From contig NC_037671.1 of assembly GCF_003255815.1 (NCBI RefSeq), forward strand, positions 156,997,690-157,061,689: 64,000 nt of DNA. The letters run 5' to 3'. The notes under the pieces were generated by a model, which was not told where the DNA came from, did not search any database, and saw only the letters and a program-made list of their open reading frames with translations. Source of the stretch: Theropithecus gelada (Eukaryota > Chordata > Mammalia > Primates > Cercopithecidae). Position numbers and translations under genes: made by a program. Of this stretch, positions 59,646-64,000 are shown piece by piece. Numbering within the stretch: position 1 is the first letter of the stretch; each line of letters begins with the position of its first letter.

Positions 59646-60261
59646 TTCTCAGCAGATATTTCTTGAATACCTGCCAACCACATGGAATTATTCCTGGTAC
59701 CTCTAGAAGATTTGGCAGCATTGACACAGTCATCAACTTGCAAATGTTCCTTCATACTCTAATAAGATACTAATTATCCACCACTGCTGTTACTCTTCCT
59801 CCTCCTCCCTCTGCAACTATAGCTTGAGGGCATTTCACTGCTTATTAGTAACCTTGGAGAATGGAGACAAAAGGGAAGGGGTATCTATTTACATAACTGG
59901 AAAGACGCTGGAGAATTTTTCAGAATAAAAAGGGGGTCCATTTTGTTACTGTTAATTCTAATAAAAGATTTTGGAGAAGAATACTTCTCTTGGCTTAAAT
60001 ACAAGTCTAGAATTACCTAGGACTTTCATTTACTAATGAAATGAACTAACATTGCTTTGACGCCCTGTGACCACACACAACTGTTAAATTTTAAACTCTG
60101 TGTGTGCAGTTATTCATGTTGCTTAGAAATAGAGCAGCTGGTTCCGGTTGACAAAAGGTGTGTAGGAATGGGAGAGGGTTATGAGGATGAAAGAAAGACT
60201 CCTAGTTCAGAAAAATTTTAAACACACCTCTACCCTCAGTTCAACAATTGTTGTCTCAGTC
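59646..60261. other. No recognised feature
   Basis: Intron DNA; nothing identified. Confidence 0.45.
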
Positions 60262-60270
60262 TATAAATTA

Positions 60271-60432
60271 TTATTATTATTTGGGGGACAGAGTCTTGCT
60301 CTGTTGCCCAGGCTGGAGTGCAGTGGTGCAATCACAGCTCACTACAGCCTCAAACTCCTGGCTTCAAGTGATCCTCCTGCCTCAACTTCCCGAGTAGCTG
60401 GGATTGTAAGTGTGAGTCACTGTGCCCAGCCT
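60271..60432 (-). mobile_element. Free left Alu monomer (FLAM)
   Basis: About 160 bases matching a single left monomer with an ATT-rich tail; no right monomer. tataaatta flanks both sides (60262-60270 and 60439-60447). Confidence 0.85.
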
Positions 60433-60714
60433 TCACTATATAAATTAGTGAAAATACTTACCCATTAAGCTTATCCTAGAAGAGTTTCCATGTCAGGAAA
60501 ACCCAGCTTATTTTCCTATCTTAAAAAATAATCTTAAATGTGCAAGCACATGCTAGCCCTTGCTTAAAACATCAGATGGTCACTCTGAATGGCTGTGTAT
60601 GGGAATCTTGCTTTGTATCCCCATGTCCTATGCCTGGAATTTTCCAGGCTTCTGCAGGTTGAGTTGCCTGATTCCCACCAAAGAACCTAACCACATAAGG
60701 TCAGTAGTTACTGT

Positions 60715-60890
60715 ACTTGCCCCACATCAGAATCAAAGGAGAAACTTGAAAAATATATTAATGCCAGTGTCCACCTCCCAAGAATTGTGCTTTGACTGGT
60801 GGGGGACGGAGTTGCCTGGGCACTGGAATTATTAAAACACCTCCAAGTGATTCTAATGTGCAGATGAGCTTGAAATTTTGACATAGGAAT
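60715..60890 (+). mobile_element. MER5A-like hAT-Charlie element
   Basis: ccccacatcagaatcaaagg near the start and aagtgattctaatgtgcag near the end match MER5A order. Confidence 0.75.
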
Positions 60891-61666
60891 AAAAAGTATC
60901 TTTCTCAGTTCTCACTTCTCTTAACTCTGACTGCTCATGACTGGACTGCAGTCTGCCATAGCATGAACTCATCTTGGCCCTATCCAAAAGGATCTGGGTC
61001 TACCAAGTACCAGGAGGCCTAGTGTCTACCTGGTTACATCTATCATGAGTTTCCTTTTATAAGTGAGATTTCAATGTATAAACTTCATAGGGAAAAAAAG
61101 GCAGAAATTTAGTTTTTCCTAAGAAACTTGAGATTTCAAAGTTTTAGTTTAAAAATTGCATGAAAGATGGAAATCTTCCCCAGATATACATTTTTTGTTG
61201 ATCTACCTTCTCAAAGGCCTTTAGCTCTTTAATATTATTGAAGATGAGAAAGAATACAGAACATAAGAGAAATACATCCATGCCTAGTACTAAGAAAGAA
61301 ACTTCTATAAAATCACCAAGTCTCTAGATCAAAGCTTGAGCTTACTCTAGCTGAGCTTACTAAACATCTGTGTAACAATCCCACAGAAATAGAAAAGAGA
61401 GCTCATGCAGTTCAGACACATTTGAAAAAACATTAATTATATTTTCCTCAGGTAGGTAGTTTCCTGTATTCAAGGTCTACTGAGTTCTTTGATGCCCATG
61501 CCAGATAATCTTCTTCATAGTACATAATGCTTTGAATTGTACACACTATGGTTAACGTCGAAACACAATCTTCAAAACTTGGGACACTTGTTTTCTTTCA
61601 TGTTTTGAGTATCGGCACCCTAATCTCAAATAGCCACACAGACACACTGCTTATCACGTCACTCCA
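60891..61666. other. No recognised feature
   Basis: Intron DNA; nothing identified. Confidence 0.45.
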
Positions 61667-61702
61667 TTTTAATTATCTGCACAGTTTTAATTATCTGCAC
61701 AG
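61667..61702. repeat. Perfect 18-bp tandem duplication
   Basis: ttttaattatctgcacag twice in a row. Confidence 0.92.
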
Positions 61703-61714
61703 CACTTAGCACTT

Positions 61715-61865
61715 TCTGATGTTTCTCTTGCTTATTTATTTGTTGACTGCTGCCACCCCACCCCCCACCACAATACGGGCTCCTTGATACCAATGGTTTT
61801 ATCTCATTCAATATCATGTCCCCAGCATCTAGAAGTGTTCAATAAATATTCAGTAAATGAACATT
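61715..61865 (+). mobile_element. L2 3' end
   Basis: gggctccttgataccaatgg, then ccccagcatctagaagtg, then caataaatattcagtaaatg is the L2 terminal order. Confidence 0.75.
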
Positions 61866-61894
61866 CCAACATTCTGAGTATCTTCCTGAAACAG

Positions 61895-62065
61895 TCATAT
61901 GACAGCCACAGATGATTTCTATGCTGTGTGACATGGAGCCCCAGGCTTATACACCTACGAAATGAGAGTAATAAGATATTGACCTCACAGGACTATCATG
62001 AGAATTGCATGAGGACACACTGTAAGGACTTATCACAAGGTATGGCATATGATGAATGAAAAATC
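61895..62065 (+). mobile_element. MIR, diverged
   Basis: tgctgtgtgacatggagcc, acctacgaaatgagagtaa and catgagaattgcatgagga. Confidence 0.6.
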
Positions 62066-62254
62066 ATAAACATCATGTTATGGAAATGTGTAAGTGTGCC
62101 ATTTATAGTGGAATAAAAGCAGTAAGAGAAATGCCATGATTTCATTTTATGAATTTGTTTAAAATGTATCTGATTATACATGTTCTTTCACTATTTAGGA
62201 GGAAAATTAACATACGTTTTTATGTAAGTTACAGTTTGCTTTCAGGAGAAGAAG

Positions 62255-62365
62255 ACCACCAAATTGGGCTTCAGAGGAATAAATCCAGGCTGCTGATCTG
62301 TATGGCCCTAGTAAGCCATTTAACAGTTACCTAAGGTTTGGTTTTCTCACCTGAAACATTGAAGG
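62255..62365 (+). mobile_element. MIR-like fragment
   Basis: taagccatttaacagttacc then tttggttttctcacctgaa. Confidence 0.45.
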
Positions 62366-62929
62366 GAGAGGCAAGGAACAGTAGGAGGTTTGAGGGCAAT
62401 CAACCAAAGTATGAGCTCTTAAGAGGCAACGAGTAACTACACAAAACATCAATATTTAGCTCATAAAAGCAGGAATGGTGTCAAGATTTTCTCACAATGT
62501 TTGGCTAAATTAGATGAATAAGACAGACCTTCATAATAAATTAAATCTGATCCATACATTACTCGTATGATATTCAGATATATAATCCCTAGCTTACAGT
62601 TAATAAAAATTATCCATTTGAAATTATTTTTGCAGACATTTTTGCGTGTATGCTATATGGTGTCCTTATGGACAGCTTTTTTCCCTACTGAAATTTAACA
62701 AGTTAAAAAGAAATAGATTTAGAAGAAGCTTCCTGGAGAAATGTTTTTCCTGTTTAAAAGTTATTTACCAGTTATTTTTTTTAAGTTACAATAAAAAGCA
62801 TTGTGAGTCATCCATATGCAGTTTTTTAAATTACATATGGATCAAATACTTCCAGAAACATGACAATGTGTAATAAATTCATCCCTTTCACCAGTAACTT
62901 TATTTTAACAGGGCTCTATTACAAATGAA

Positions 62930-63990
62930 AAATCAATAAACCACCATTCAGTTTCTTTGAAGTAGACTCTTGCCTCTCCTTCCAACACTCCAGAAATATG
63001 CCATCGGTTGCCTAAAGCCTTGAACTTTGTTTGTCAATTCAGGTGCATTGTTTCCTTGGCGGTTAGGTCTGCCTGTTTCCTCGGGCTAATTATGAAATCA
63101 TCTGCTCTGCCAGTGAGAAGCATACAGCTGAAGAGCATCATCCTGTGTTCCGGCATTACTCTGGAGCATGTGTCCTTATTACTAATGCACAAAGCATGAT
63201 GCTTGGAGAGGTCCCTTCGTTGTCTGGAAATCGGGGGGCATACTCCGAAGACTTATAAATATCTCTTAACAAAGCACCAGCTGAGCTGTGTCAGGGTTGC
63301 ACACTCTCTTCATCTGTCCCTTACAGCCTTTCAATTTGCTTTCCAAACATTTCTTTGTTGCTGTTGGCTGGGGTGTGCTTAAAAGAAGCACATCGTTAAC
63401 CACAAAGAATGCTGGCTGTTTTCTGTGATTTCAAATCAGTTCCAAGCACTTCCTCAGCAAGTGGCCCAGCAGCAATTACCCTGCTGCTGAAGACACTTCG
63501 CATCACAGAAGGCCTCAGTTTTTGAGACAAGGAAGCAAGGCTGTAAGAAGTGATAACATATGTTTCAGTCTCCATTCACCGGCAATTTATACCCCCATAA
63601 GAAGGGTGAATCAATTTTTGTGCAAATTCAACAGGCATATTCAACAACGTAGCTCTCTTCTCTAATTCACACAAACTCAGCATTCATCAGCTGCATTACT
63701 TGCCTCAAATGGGCACTCACAGTTGCTAAATGATTCGGGTGGGGGTAGAGTTGCTCTGTGTCAAAAAGGGGCAAACAACAAGGAAAGGACATGAATGCTT
63801 CAGGGCAATGAGAGTTGAGCTGATTCACTAAGACAGAATAGTGAGGTTTTGAAAAGCCAGTGCAAAAGGAGATGGCTTCCCACCTCACCCCGGCACTTCC
63901 GTGAAAGACGGCGTAGAAACTGACCTTGGCAGCATTCAAGGAAAATGTTTCCACAAGCATGAGCTGCTCCAGAACAACTTATCCAATAGA
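62930..63990. promoter_or_regulatory. Repeat-poor block, candidate conserved noncoding element
   Basis: About 1 kb without any repeat I recognise, with more balanced base composition than its surroundings and no convincing reading frame. In a large first intron such blocks are often conserved regulatory DNA. This is inference only. Confidence 0.3.
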
Positions 63991-64000
63991 TTATGCTGAG

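Larger units (their letters stand above)
40520..64000 (-). other. MOXD1: MOXD1 intron 1 (partial, runs off right edge)
   Basis: The acceptor for exon 2 sits at 40520-40522. No first exon (signal peptide plus start of DOMON) was recognised between here and 64000, so at least 23.4 kb of intron 1 is present. It hosts the intact L1. Confidence 0.8.

Noticed and set aside
1..64000. Search for tRNA, rRNA, CRISPR, operon or phage-like systems
   Set aside because: Nothing of that kind seen; the window is primate intronic DNA.

Overview
The window is nuclear DNA from an Old World primate, most likely an Old World monkey. It is dense in Alu, L1, MIR, L2, MaLR LTR and Tigger copies. The youngest Alu (43895-44193) carries tail-half bases typical of cercopithecoid AluY lineages, and the intact L1 has an ORF1 coiled coil that does not look like the human L1HS/L1PA2 form. 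No rRNA, tRNA, CRISPR or prokaryotic feature was seen. The species call is inference.

Host gene: three coding exons of MOXD1 (monooxygenase, DBH-like 1) lie on the minus strand at 40373-40519, 38578-38745 and 38356-38439. They correspond to exons 2, 3 and 4 if the first coding exon lies beyond the right edge. All three have canonical AG/GT borders and join in phase 0 into 133 codons covering the rest of the DOMON domain and the entry to the copper monooxygenase core. Right of 40520 is part of intron 1 and left of 38355 is part of intron 4. I recognised no further MOXD1 exon.

Layout: 1-14932 is intron 4 with MIR, MaLR LTR, L2, L1M and Alu copies plus a small TTAA-bounded inverted-repeat element. 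14933-21350 is an old, near-full-length L1 on the minus strand, broken by stops and frameshifts. 21470-38355 is older repeat relics, including a Tigger DNA transposon at 34499-35645; 25388-41173 is free of Alus. 38356-40519 holds the MOXD1 exons. 41174-49875 is Alu-rich intron 1. 49941-56119 is a full-length L1 on the plus strand with uninterrupted 338-aa ORF1 and 1275-aa ORF2, two overlapping poly(A) signals, a poly(A) tail and a 12-bp target-site duplication. 56130-56278 is a C/T tract, and 56279-64000 is intron 1 with older repeats ending in a repeat-poor stretch.

How the parts relate: the intact L1 is antisense to MOXD1, so its 5' UTR antisense promoter, if conserved, would fire in the MOXD1 direction toward exon 2 about 9.4 kb away. 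This retrotransposon and its possible influence on MOXD1 are the most notable content. I did not find a new kind of genetic system.
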